Assembly (NCBI GenBank): GCA_022496185.1
Contig: WTXG01000054.1
Location: 62,001-126,000 of the forward strand
From: Multifurca ochricompacta
Taxonomy: Eukaryota > Basidiomycota > Agaricomycetes > Russulales > Russulaceae
Length of the DNA: 64,000 bases
Direction: 5' to 3'
Shown: positions 33,587 to 44,369 of the stretch, in pieces
Layout: each line of letters begins with the position of its first letter
Position numbering within the stretch: position 1 is the stretch's first letter
Translations under genes and position numbers: made by a program
The notes under the pieces: generated by a model
What the model saw: only the letters and a program-made list of their open reading frames with translations
The model's database searches: none
What the model was told of the DNA's origin: nothing

Positions 33587-34793
33587 CTACTGAGACTGAG
33601 ACCAAACTTTGCGCTGGTAGTCTAGAATGATAGGGACAAGATGCAATGAGTTGATTTTTGGCCAAACAGTATCAATAAAATGAATCTGTGTGTTTTCAGT
33701 GCACTGTCAGACAAATCGGGAGTGAGAGAAGTGCCAAATCAACAAAAGGAAGGATATTTTCATCCTTGTAATCACCTGCCAAAGTAAAAAGTCACTCAGA
33801 CGGGCGACACCACTGGTCCTTATTAGAATGTCCAAGGGAGGGCTATGGACTTTCGTGGTCAAAAGGCGGTTCTCGATGTCTTTTTCGGTGATTGGTCTGT
33901 GTGAGTGAGTGGGCCCGAGTTGGCAGTTTTAGCTTGAACGTAATGTAATATTGCACGGCGTACGATTAAGGAGGGAGGGGAGGAGGAGGGGGGGGGGGGC
34001 TCACTCAGTTTTTCCTTCTAGTAAGGCATCACGAATAGTTTGCCCTACAGCCGTGGTCATCTCGTCCTGCGAAGAATACGACATGAACACATTGAGCACC
34101 GCTCTGCAAAAGAAATTAAAAAAAAAGTTGGGATACAGTCTTTCACGATGCCGTTTTTTCACAGACACGAGCGTACCTGTGGTTATCCTTGGTCAACTCT
34201 TCCGCTTTGGCTAGAGCTACTTGCACTTCAGATGGGAGAGTGTGGTTTTTCCAACCACGTTTAGCCGTACTTCGTACTCGCCAATCACACCTCTTTGTTA
34301 TCAATTTAAATTTTATCAGTACGTTTCTAACGATGGAAATAAGCGTATGATGAGACTGCGCACTTATGCTGCAAAAGTCCAGGAGCGCTTTTCCGATAAT
34401 TGCATGAGGGCATCTACTTCTTCCTTGGGGCGCTCGAAGTTGTCAATGGCAAAGGCATACACTGAAAAGAATTTGACTCCGAGCTTGTTTAATGTATTCA
34501 AAACCTTTTTGTTCGTTGGTGATTGAGAAGGGGTTCCTCGAGGAATGGAGTGCCCTGGGACACACACACACCACACACACCTTTATCAACGCAGCAAAAC
34601 CGTCCACGTGACCTTGCGATACTTGCATTTTTTTGAGGCGGGCATATCGCCTGTTTCCATCCATGACGAAAGCGACATGTCGTGGTATCGGGCCCGCTTT
34701 GAGCACGTAAATCAGGGCGTTCTGGAGACTATCTATGGCTTTGTCCCGAAGCCAGAGTGTGAATTGCAGGGGAGGCATTGAATTGACGATCAT
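33587..34793 (-). CDS. RER2: Dehydrodolichyl diphosphate synthase (cis-prenyltransferase)
   Basis: Makes the long polyprenyl diphosphate for dolichol, the lipid carrier of N-glycosylation and GPI anchors, at the ER. ATG 34793; exon 1 has a hydrophobic start and the signature [14 protein letters not shown] with the catalytic Asp, then [12 protein letters not shown]. After an intron: [19 protein letters not shown], then VRLNVVGKT. Later exons give [58 protein letters not shown], and [15 protein letters not shown]...[14 protein letters not shown], ending at 33587. The RxSG motif and terminal QRKVW are intact. Frame breaks occur after codons for DALMQLSEK (about 34395) and within the CACTCTCC stretch at about 34240. 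The intron before NKLGV has an unusual long GT-repeat donor (34565-34582). Confidence 0.88.
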
Positions 34794-36127
34794 GGTCGCT
34801 CCGTCTTGTTCAAGTTAACGAGAGTGCCGGTCGTTTGTGCTCGTTTCGTCCTTTTTTTTTTCTTTTTACCAAAAGTCGTGCTTAGTGTGACGCGCAACAC
34901 GACTGGATTCCCTGGTATTTCAAAGGCGTTATCAGCATCACAGTATATATACATGTACACAAAGGTACATACCTACATATGCACGTATGTACATATATTT
35001 AAGTGGCAGCCTGTGTGTGACAGATCTGTCGCGTCCGAGCAGCATCGATGATAAGAAACCGAATAACAGCAAGTTCATTTATAAAAATGAACAGTTTATC
35101 GGGGTGTGCTAAGTAGATGAGAGTTAATTGTTCATCGATAGGTACACGCATGATCAGGTCCTTCCATTGCTGCTCAAGCAACAAGAGTCCTTTACAAGTG
35201 TAAGTCATGTCGTTTTTTTTGTTTTGGGCAGGTCGCATTGGCCCGTCGTCGTCGATACACCTAGGACATCATTTCTCAAGTTCAAGACTAGGGGATAAGT
35301 CCAAGTCTAAGATGTTCAACCGATGGCCAGAGAAAAAACGAATTGATAAGAAGACGACGTGTGTTTCTATAAGATTCCTCAAGGGTGTCAAGTTGCACTT
35401 ACTTACTTCTTAATTGACAAAAGTGCAACGACGAACCTCGCAAGGAGGCGACCTCGCCGCCACCGCCACTACACTACCATTCGAGACTTACTTACATGAT
35501 GGATCTCCATCGACGTAATTCGGGATCAGCATGCTTAGCACAAAAAGAAGTACATGCACATCCATCCGCCCGCACTGCGCTATTCGTTCGAAGGAAGGGA
35601 AGAAGAAAGTATTTCCGGGGATAGGGCGGGGATAGGGATTTTTTGTCTCCTTAAGCGAAGCGGCGACAGGGACAAGCAATGGGCCCCGCCCCATTTCGCT
35701 TATTATAGTATTATTTATATATTTATGCTTGAGCCGAAAGAGCCGAAGACCACCAGAGGGCTCCTCCAATTTTGCGCTCAACGATACAGTTATTCCCTTG
35801 AAAAAAATCTATTGAGATTGAAATGAAATTGAGAAACAAAATGGGCGGTGATGTACATGTCATAGTAATGCGGCCAAAGAAAAACACATTATACGAATTA
35901 CGAGAACACAGGATCTAATTTGTTTTTTTCTTGAACGCCGAACAGGGAAGGGAAAAAAAAAGCCCAGAAGTCATCAACTCATCTACTAAGGGAAAGGGAA
36001 CAAAGGTGTGTATACGCGCAAGCTGTTAATCGCCCAATAAGCTTCTGCAAATGCGCTCGGGTTGTTGTCGACAACTGACAAAAAAGGTGTTTATTAAGTC
36101 ACCATCCGAAATTACAATTAAACCGCG
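34794..36127. other. Long intergenic region
   Basis: 1.3 kb without a recognisable gene. It includes a tata/tacata-rich microsatellite at 34944-34999, an AT-rich palindrome near 35705-35725, and A-runs. It should hold the promoter of the cis-prenyltransferase and the 3' end of the GH16 gene. Confidence 0.45.
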
Positions 36128-37323
36128 TTACTGACAGTTCTCGCAGGTACCCCCACCACAACCAGAGCCGGCCCAAGCATTGCCGGCCCAATCGCCCTGC
36201 ACAGATTGAAAGAACGGTGTGAGTCAGTCACGTTCAAATCGAAGTAAATATAAAGACAATGGCAATGGGCGGCACTTACACAGAATGTCAGGTCGAAGAC
36301 CATCTCGTGCGCGTTGAAGTGCGTGTCGTAGTCACAAAATCCTGGGTACACAGGGAAGTCGGCAGCCGGGGAGCCCCAACCGAAACCTGGGAACAACGGT
36401 TCCTCTTTAACCACCCCATCGCGAACCTCTGGCGGAGCTTCGTCTCGTGGCCAGAACCAAACCTGGATGCCGAAACGCCATTTGAGGGCGGCGAAGATAC
36501 CGCCTCCAGCAATGTTAAACGGCATGCCGTAAGATGGTTTGCTATCGGGAAAGGAGACACCGCATCCCGTGTTGAAATTGACGGAAGTGTCACAGTTGGT
36601 GGTGATGGTCCTCCTGGTTTCAAATCAGAATCGGGATCTCGAGCATGTTTAATGAAAGGGAGCCCCACCCTGCCTGGTGACGCAGTGTATCGGGAGGCAT
36701 CATGCACATAGGGGTGGTATGGAGAGTGGCCTGGTTGTCCGTATTCAAGTTGACACCTGCACAGGAGGTGGGCGTGGGCGCATTGATTGAGAAAAGGGAG
36801 AAGAATATATGCATCAAGGAAGGCGTACCTTCAATGATATCAATTTCGCCACCGTTAGGCCATGGGCCTGCTTGGCTCAGAGTCCAAAAAGCAGGCCATG
36901 TGCTACAACCCTGAGGCATGTGCCTGAGGTCGAGCACAAACAGGGCATCATCATACGCGTTCACCGAAGAGATGCGGATGCTGTCACGCCCACGTGAGGA
37001 GGAGTTAAGGAAGGACCAATCGTCTGCGCGCATGAAGAACACATCGTCCTCGACTGGAAATGCTCGGTTGAACGACCCGAATAGGGAAATGCAAATGTGA
37101 CGCGCGCAAAAGGCATAAACGCACCATATGTCAAATTCTTGCTGATCGCCTCAGCTTGGCTCACGTAGTTTACGCGGCCATGGGTCGGGTCATTTTCAGT
37201 CTCCCAGTTCCAGCCCTGGAAGAAGTCATCACCGATCCATTGATCTTTGAGAAAGAAGAGTGCACTGGCGGATTGAATGAGGGATAAAGAAAGAGTGACG
37301 AGGAACGCATAGCCAGTACGCAT
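36128..37323 (-). CDS. Secreted GH16 endo-beta-1,3(4)-glucanase-like enzyme
   Basis: Laminarinase-type glycoside hydrolase family 16, likely acting on beta-glucan in the wall. ATG 37323 begins a clear signal peptide (MRTGYAFLVTLSLSLIQSASA). The mature part has WNWETENDPTHGRVNYVSQ, then across an intron EDDVFFMRADDW, GCSTWPAFWTLSQAGPWP and the catalytic motif GEIDIIEG (ExDxxE: nucleophile and acid/base Glu both present). VNLNTDNQATLHTTPMC follows after the next intron; later come NTGCGVSFPDSKPSYG, WRFGIQVWFWPRDEAP, and HEMVFDLTFC joined to GDWAGNAWAGSGCGGGTCE, stop 36128. This is about 320 residues, normal for the fungal subfamily. Introns (starting GTGCGT, GTACGC, GTGGGG and GTAAGT) keep frame. 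No defect seen. Confidence 0.92.
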
Positions 37324-37888
37324 AGTTAAGATATGGAGCACCGAGGGGAATCAAAGGAGTGTAGTTTTTGAGAGAGAGGTGGACGTAAAGGAGGGATACG
37401 AATAAAATGAAAGACAAAGTGCCAGCCGTATATTGGACTGGACCAAGAAAGGATCTGGATGGTTCAACTAGGGGGGACCACTCAGACTGACCGGTCGACC
37501 CAATAGATAGCGATTTAAGGCTAGACTAACCGCCAATTTTAGTGCCCATTTTGACTTTTGAATGTTTTCCAGTTGAATTGAATTCCATTCCGAAGCGAAA
37601 GCAAAAGGAAAAAACAAAACTGTGGAACAGAAATTGAAGATTGGGTTAGGGATATTGAAGATACCGCTTTGGTGGCTCCTCCTCAGTTAAGGGCTGGGCG
37701 GGCGCCTTTAAAAAGTTGTAACCATCGTCGGTCATAATTACGAGAGGTGACTGTCACTTACCTTCGTATCGATTTAATCAGGCCTTCTCGTCTCCGTCTC
37801 CAGTCTCGTCAAGATCTCAACGTCGAGTTGATAAGTAAGAAGAAAAGATGGCCCACCTTGTCCTTATCTTGGCCATTTTCCCTGCTCG
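37324..37888. promoter_or_regulatory. Divergent promoter, GH16 / aspartic protease
   Basis: 565 bp between opposed starts of two secreted-enzyme genes. The stretch 37530-37620 is A/T-rich. No conserved ORF. Joint regulation is possible but not shown by any motif I can name. Confidence 0.4.
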
Positions 37889-40184
37889 ATGATGACTCGC
37901 ATGCTTTCCCAATTATTTGTGCCTGTTCTTATATTTGTCGACATTACCTTGGCTTCCCCCGCAGCTGCCGTAGTGAGCGACAATGGGAATGAGAATGAGT
38001 ATGCCTTGTCTTGCACAACTCGAAACCAACGGTTATTGACTTTCTTGCTTGAAAAAAAGACCGTTACTACCAGGATCTTCTGTAGAGACTTTAGAAATTT
38101 TCAACCCTAGTTATGTGGTTGGTACCCTCCTCATTACTTCCGCAACCGCAACTGAATCATCGACATCGACAACGACAACAGGAGAAAGAAATTCGCAAAC
38201 TCGATTTAAAATATGATCGAGCCAGCCAATTTCTCGCTGGAATCGATCTCAACCCGGATGACGTCATACAGTTGGCGGATCGTTATTCTCCCAGCTTTAG
38301 TAGTACACAAACACAAACACAAACACAAACACAAGCACAAGCACGGGCAGATAACTCAACTAACGCCGACGCTCATTCTGGCGCTGAGACAACGACGACG
38401 ACGACAGCGGTTTCCGATCCCGGTATTTATGACTCTCCGATACCCTTCTCTGGGACAGCGTCAGTGGCAGCTTCCGGGACGGGACAACTACCGCTGCAGG
38501 ACTATATCTCCGGTTCACTTGACGTGCTTTACTATGGCCCTATCAGTATTGGAACCCCCTCACAGGCGCTCACCGTCGACATTGACACAGGCTCCGCGGA
38601 CCTCTGGGTGCCTTCAGGTTGCGGAAACTGCCATGGTCGCCAATTCTCGTCGACAAGTAGCTCGACATACCGCCTGACCAATCAAGATTTTTCCATTTCC
38701 TACGTATGTCCGATTGGGCATTCGTCCGCCGGCAGGGCTTGCTTGACAGTCTTCTTATGACTCTTCCTTCCTTTCCTATTGATTAGGGCACCGGACAAGT
38801 GTCCGGGAAACTCGCGAGGGATGTTGTATCAATCGCCGGCTTTACCGTCTCTGATCAAGCCTTCGGCTCTGTAAGCACCGAGTCGAGCGATTTTGACAAT
38901 CAGCCGAATGATGGTCTCATCGGCATGGCATTCGGGACGATTGCCCGGTCTGGCCAATCGACCTTCTTCGAGAACTTAATCAAGGAGCGTAAGCTCGCTC
39001 AGCCACTTTTCTCAGTACACCTCTCTCGCCACCAGGAGAGGGGTTCATCTGTGCGTTTCCCCCAATATCGTTGAGTGATGATGACGCGAAAATCTCTCTC
39101 GCATAGGTATGCTTTGGCTGCGTTGACTCGAGCCGTGCCGCGGGTCCAGTGACATGGCTTCCTGTGATATCAAAAGTACGCACGCTCTACCTATCCTCTC
39201 AGACTGAGCGTCAGTTGTGTTTGGGCATGATTTCTTATTTTATTTTATTTTATTTTATTTTTCGTTTCTCTTTCACTCTCGCCTCCCCGCCCTCGCGCTA
39301 GACATATTGGGCCATCAGCATGGACAACCTTTGGGCAAATGGAGCTGAAACTCCCGCCAAGTTGACCGCAGTAAGTTTCCAAAGGACATCTACTGTATTG
39401 TACTTTACTTTTCTACCGAGTTAGCGTGCGACCCCTCACAATACAGGGCGTGCGTCGATCATATGAGTCGGGGCTAGCCTGATATGGTTTTTTTTTTTTT
39501 CACAGGCGATAGATACTGGCACCACGTTAATCTACGTGCCTTTTGCAATCGCAGCCGCCTTTTATGGTCTCATACCCGGCTCTAAGCGTGCGAGCCAATA
39601 CGGTCCTGGTCAGTCGTCCCCCCCTCTCCATCCCATCACCTTCTCCACCCTCCCCAATACCTCGCCTTAATCCAATGAAGGAGCTGGCAGGGGGAGGGAG
39701 GAGGGGGGATTTCTTTTTTTTTTTTTGTTCGGGGTTCGCTCAACGTAGACCTTTTTTTTTTTGGGGGGGGGGGGAGCGTAGGCTTTTGGACCGTTCCCTG
39801 TAATTCCATCAAACAAATCGAGCTCTCGTTTAGCGGACGCCGCTTTTCGATTCACCCAAACGATTTCATTCTCGGTCGCGTGAGCGCGAACTCTCAGGAT
39901 TGTGTAGGAGGTATTCTCGCTGCAAGTACCAACCTACCTTCCAATCTCGCCATCATAGGCGATGAGTTTCTCAAGTCATGTGAGCCCCGCTCTCTTTCAA
40001 CCTTCAAACCTTTTTTTTTTTTTATTTCATTTCGTTTGTGCGGGCGGCGTGGTTTGAATGAATGAACGGACGTGACATGACTGACTGACTGACTGACTGA
40101 CGGTACACGTTTTCAGGGTATTCCACATATGACTACGGGAAAGGAGCGAGGGTGGGCTTCTGGCCAGATGTGAACAACAAGTGA
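37889..40184 (+). CDS. Secreted aspartic protease, family A1 (pepsin-like)
   Basis: ATG 37889 (MMTRMLSQLFVPVLIFVDIT) opens a signal peptide; a propeptide follows whose first intron or introns (38010-38110) I could not fix. The pro-region includes a Thr-Gln repeat coded by an ACACAA microsatellite (38308-38345). The catalytic half begins YYGPISIGTPSQALTVDIDTGSADLWVP; the second active-site motif is AIDTGTTLIYVP, so both Asp residues are present. The flap region is joined across an intron (ISY|GTGQVSG). Conserved NDGLIGMAFGTIA, QDCVGGILAA, NLAIIGDEFLKS|WYSTYDYG and VGFWPD close the protein at 40184. Introns are poly-pyrimidine and homopolymer rich (39720-39780). Comparable fungal enzymes act outside the cell or in the vacuole; a GPI signal is not seen. 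Confidence 0.92.
38308..38345. repeat. ACACAA microsatellite encoding Thr-Gln repeats
   Basis: About six imperfect hexamer units in frame in the protease propeptide (TQTQTQTQ then AQAQ). It is expected to vary in length between strains. Confidence 0.85.
39235..39262. repeat. TTTTA pentamer repeat in intron
   Basis: Five or so tandem tttta/ttatt units within an intron of the aspartic protease. Confidence 0.7.
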
Positions 40185-40550
40185 AAGAAGTGAAGATTTG
40201 GGGTAGTGTAGTGTCTTAACCCTGGAGAATGTCGCGGGTGCTGTTCGGGAGACCTGCAAAGAGTGTTCAGGAACGAAAAGATTTCTTTTAATTCTGTATT
40301 TATGCCCTTTTCTTTTTTTTTTGCGTGGAATCTTTTCAAAAAAAAAAAAACAGTGGCTCTGCTATTGAAACATTTCGCCAGTCTGGCGTAATGCGTTTGT
40401 TTATTCTATAACTGGGTATTACAATTACCAAAGTCATCGGTGACAAGTCCACCCTCACCCCCCAACCCCTTCTATACATGAATCCTGGGGGCGGGAAAAT
40501 GGGAAGAGCAAGACGTTCGCACTTGTCCGAGCGCGCATACACATACATCC
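40185..40550. other. Convergent 3' flanks
   Basis: Between the protease (+) and the dehydratase (-). Contains T10 and A12 runs (40313-40350). No gene seen. Confidence 0.4.
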
Positions 40551-41716
40551 TTAATGAGTCTTGGGTTTTGCGCCCAGCCTTTGTCCACCGAATACCTTAC
40601 GGCGCTGTTTGATCATATGCGTATACATCGGATACAAACCTAAAAACAATCGCACCCCATCCATCAGCATCGACGATGCTAAACACGGGGGGGACGGGAC
40701 GGGACTACGCACCAGGCCACCAGATGACAAAAAGCGCGCCCCGAAAGAGCGTGTACGTATTCCATTGAGCGAACGGCAATATCCAGAACCACGTATTGCT
40801 GCTGCTGCTGCTGCCACTAGCGAACGAAATAGGTAACGTAGCGAGATTGACGAGGGCTTCTGAACCTGCGCCGGTGGGGTATAAGAGATAAAAAGTGGAA
40901 TAACGAGCCCAGAGGAGAGGGGCAGGTTCCCAACCCAAAAGAGAGGTGGCGTAGAACGTGTATCGGATGACTTCGGTCAAAGCCCAGGAGAGTACCATGG
41001 TCGCGTAGAATGGGCTACGTTGTGCCTGTTTGTATGCGCACCCATTCAGTGAAAAACGAAGTGAAGGAAATAGGGAGGAGGGAGGAGGGAGGAGGGAGGA
41101 GGGGGAGGGAGAGAGAGATGACGATCAATTAATAATGATAATAATAATAATAATAATAAAAGTCAGTCAAAAGACATACAGAAGAGAAACCGGCAGCGAT
41201 GGCCCAGACAGAGAATAATCGACTGGCGACTTGTATCGTTGTGGTTGACAGAGAGCTACGGACGAGCCCAAAGAGGACATGTAACACTTCGAGCGTGGCC
41301 GCGGTCTGCACCAACGCGGTCGTACCGCCTACAGCATCATACGTGGTACATGCGCGTCGATAAAACGGTGTCAAATGCGCGGGGACGAATGATGGTACCC
41401 ATACAAAAGGAGGTTGGAGGAGACCACCGAGACCACCGAGACCGCCACCGCCAATGACGCCAACAACTCTAGCATTGATATTCGCGAAAAGGGAAGGAGA
41501 GGAGACGGGGAAGGAGAAGATGTGGGCGAGGGTGTGGTAGAGTATGAATGACCAGCCTGCCGCTGAGAGGATGTTGTACGTGAGGAGATACGCCTTGATG
41601 ATGAGACTCTTATCACTTGCTGCTGCTTCTTCTGTAAATCAATCAAAAAAAAAAAAAGATGGAGAAGGTTTTTTTTTATTACTTTTTTTATTTTGATGAC
41701 GGGATTGAGAACTCAT
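40551..41716 (-). CDS. PHS1: Very-long-chain 3-hydroxyacyl-CoA dehydratase (PHS1/HACD)
   Basis: Third step of the fatty-acid elongation cycle in the ER membrane. The coding strand gives SLIIKAYLLTYNILSAAGWS, then YDAVGGTTALVQTAATLEVL and HVLFGLVRSSLSTTTIQVAS. The active-site helix SWALTEVIRYTFYAT has the conserved Glu and Tyr; also present are ARYSTFYLLYPTGAGSE and, after an intron, LYPMYTHMIKQRRKVFG with a C-terminal KPKTH like an ER-retrieval dilysine signal (K-x-K-x-x), stop 40551. Six membrane spans are expected. The start is less sure: ATG 41716 gives a five-codon exon with an atypical donor (GTCATC) joined to QEAAASDKSL after the acceptor at about 41644; other starts further right cannot be excluded. 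A trinucleotide and a GGGAGGA repeat sit in introns. Confidence 0.88.
41072..41105. repeat. GGGAGGA tandem repeat
   Basis: Four or so copies of a 7-bp purine unit in an intron of the dehydratase gene. Confidence 0.8.
41131..41159. repeat. AAT trinucleotide microsatellite
   Basis: About nine units with one interruption, intronic in the dehydratase gene. Confidence 0.85.
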
Positions 41717-42526
41717 GGACGGGCGGTGCAAGGGAGGTCGAGGTGATGGGTGCGTGTACAGGCGCGTGTGGAGGGTGTGAAGATATGAGATTATGTGTGA
41801 GTGTGAGTGTGAGCGTGAGCGTGATTGATTGAGTGAGTCAGCATTCCGGAGACAAACGAAAAGGAGGCGATGACTAATATCATTATAGAAGACGGGGAAC
41901 GGGGGCCGAAAACGATTATTCGGTCGATGTTTGATTAACTGCCACTGCCACTGCCACTGCTACTGCCATCACCCCGTTTCTCCCGAGTTTGCCGGTTCCG
42001 AACGATAGTTGAAAAGAAAGGAAACATTAACAACAGAGAGAGACAGAGACAGAGAGAGATAGAGAAGAGCAGAGAGACAAAGAGAGAAAATGTAAAAAAA
42101 AAAAAGAAAGAAAGAAAGAAAAAAATAGACACACAAGACGAGGTACAGGGCGCGTACATCATGATACACGCATCGCATAAACAGTAAGACTAACCCAATG
42201 GAGATGTATGTGGGGCGAGGGAGAAAGGCAACTTCAACAAGGCGAGATCCCTGAACACCAGCTAAACGCTAACGAGCCGAAGTGAACAAGGGAACGAAAG
42301 AAACGGAATGGAATATACATGAACGCATGCCACGCCCATGCACCATACGATTATCATCCATCATCAGTCGGTCGGTCTGTCGGTCGGTCGGGAACAGATC
42401 GCCTGCCTTGCGCTCGTATCTTCTTCCCTTCTCCTCTCCTCCCTCCGCCCATGTCCTCACCGTCCTCACTCCCCCCCTCTCACCTCTTCATCATCCAGTC
42501 CTTCAATACCTCCCCATCCCCATTCT
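41717..42526. other. Intergenic, simple-sequence rich
   Basis: Purine-rich GAGA-type stretches (42025-42120) and short repeats of gtgagtgtgagc (41795-41822) and cactgc (41943-41963). Open frames here are low-complexity Ser/Phe runs and not credible genes. It includes the dehydratase promoter. Confidence 0.45.
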
Positions 42527-43376
42527 TCACTCCTTCGGCTCATTGGTGCTCTTCGTACCCTCCAAGATAGATGCGACGGCAGATCTATTATCCTCGCCGA
42601 CACCCGGCGGAGGGACGGATGAACCTCCTGAAGTCATCATCTGGGCTTGACTGAGCGCTGCCCGCAGAGCCGCGTTCTCAATACGCAGCTGGTCAACGAG
42701 AGCGCGACATTCCTCCCACCGTCGATTCGCCTCATCAGCTGACGCGAGTGCCGCGTCGAGAAGTTGTGAACGCGATTCTAGCGCTTTAACATGTCTACGA
42801 TCAGAAACCTTACATCAGACACGCGAGAGAACGAGGGCAGAGAGTGACAGAGAGGGCATGGCATATTGATGACGAAAAATGAAATTCTTTTTTCTAAAAA
42901 AAAAATTACGCACTGGTCCCTACGTTCACGGAACGCGCGCTGTGCCTTACGATTCTGCTCAGCACGCTTACTCTGACTAAGCGTACGGCTGGTTCCCGTT
43001 GATGTTGTATTCATTGCACCGTTCGAGGGCTGAGATTGTGGGCGCTGTTCCTGGGCACCCTCTGCGGACGGGGGAGGAGCCAGGGAATGTGGCGGGGGAA
43101 GGCCAGCAGTGGAGTAATCCCCGGGAGGAGGATATTGATAACCGGGGGGAGGGGGAGGGATCACATGCCCAGAGAGGTGTGGTGGAGGAACAAGAGTGTG
43201 TGCAGGGGGTAATGTGTGTTGCATAGAGGTAGGTAATGATGGTTGTGCTACAACAGAGTGCAAAGCATCTGTACTTGGAGGGGTCTTACGCTTTCGTGAC
43301 CGGGGTTGTGTCTGAGTCACCGGGGGTGGGTCCTGGCGGAGACGCATTTGTATTGTACCCTGTTGCGGTTGTTGTG

Positions 43377-43424
<48 letters not shown>

Positions 43425-43669
43425 GCTGTTGTTGCTGTTGTGACTGCTGCTGTTGCTGGGACGATTGTTGATCGGGAGGTGAAGTTGTTTGCAAGGGTTG
43501 AGCATTTGGAGTATTGGGAGATGATTGCGCATGGTAAGACGATTGAGCTAACATCAGGTCGGTCGATGGAAGGAAATTTGGTGAGCCAACGGGGGTTGCG
43601 TATTAGTAAGATTGCCTCCCGTCGGACTTGGCCGGTTTACTCACGCTTCCCACCTTCGTGATGATACAT
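42527..43669 (-). CDS. bZIP transcription factor with polyglutamine tract
   Basis: ATG 43669 encodes MYHHEGGK, then an intron (GTGAGT; branch-like ctaatac) to PQSSYHAQSS. A long polyglutamine run (over 20 Gln) and proline-rich segments (PPPPPGYQYPPPG) make up an activation-like N-terminal region. The basic region is KRAEQNRKAQRAFRERRDQ, the signature of fungal Pap1/Yap-type bZIPs (NxxAQxxFR). It is split by an intron of about 120 bp (42916-42796, donor GTGCGT) right before the zipper HVKALESRSQLLDAALA, which continues with heptad-spaced leucines to LRIENAALRAALSQ. Stop 42527. The C-terminal cysteine-rich domain of Yap1/Pap1 is not seen, so the redox-sensor role should not be assumed. Length is about 320 residues. 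Confidence 0.9.
43375..43445. repeat. Polyglutamine-coding trinucleotide repeat
   Basis: Near-pure GTT repeat (CAA on the coding strand) with a few GCT units, in frame in the bZIP gene. Confidence 0.9.
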
Positions 43670-44369
43670 TTTGAAAGTATTAGCGCCCTTTGTAGACAAC
43701 ATCGATAAAAGGTCCCGTCGGGATGTTGAATTACTATGGAGGGGGTGGGTGTGTGTGTGTGTATGAGGGGTAGGAGATATTCATTTGCTTATGTGTACAT
43801 AACATATAAATATAAATTCTAATCCCTATCCCTATCCCCCCCCCATCCCCATCCCTGTCACTCGGGGGTGTCACTTGTCACGGTTGGCTGACAAAGTCAC
43901 AGCTCTGTCTAAGCCTATCCCTATCCTGGTAACCCCTCCCCGGGTTGCCGGGTCGGTCGGTCTCTCTTGGCTTGGCGCAAGGGTTATGTAATAGATAGAA
44001 ATGGAATGACCTAATCATGATTGTGTTTGTATATATCTGTATGTATGTGTATGTTTTTGTATCCCCGAGTTTGGTCCTGTCTTGTAACATTCTCCCACAC
44101 TCCTCCCATTTGCCCAAGCTCAAGCCCATTTGCCCATTTGACATTGATTTGACTTTGACTGGACTTGAGACCCAACGACACGACCCAACGAACCAGACCC
44201 AACCACTTTCCGCGTGGTCGTCCCGTCCTCCTCTGCCTCTCGGTCAGCCCTAGAGTGCGGCTTGTTTGCGGTCTTTCTTACCCTTTTCTTTCTTTCTTTC
44301 CTCCTTCCCTTCCTCTTATATTTTCTTTTTTCTTTTTCCATATCCCTTTATCCCTACGTCGTGTCTCTC
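43670..44369. promoter_or_regulatory. Divergent promoter, bZIP / SCP-type phosphatase
   Basis: 700 bp between opposed starts. Contains repeated CCCTAT units in two blocks (43825-43855 and 43911-43926), a TG-rich microsatellite (43750-43762), and repeated GACCCAACGA motifs at 44170-44200. Confidence 0.45.

Noticed and set aside
37889..37891. Upstream start for the aspartic protease at about 37747
   Set aside because: That frame has no signal peptide and does not lead into the protease; ATG 37889 starts a good signal sequence.
42282..42650. Ser/Pro-rich ORFs antisense to the bZIP 3' end
   Set aside because: The minus strand encodes the conserved zipper here; the plus-strand ORFs are shadows of it and of low-complexity flank.
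43236..43661. Poly-valine ORF on the plus strand
   Set aside because: Antisense shadow of the polyglutamine repeat of the bZIP gene.
43811..43930. CCCTAT repeats as a telomere-like tract
   Set aside because: Only a few scattered units inside an ordinary divergent promoter between two conserved genes; not the fungal telomere repeat TTAGGG in any run.
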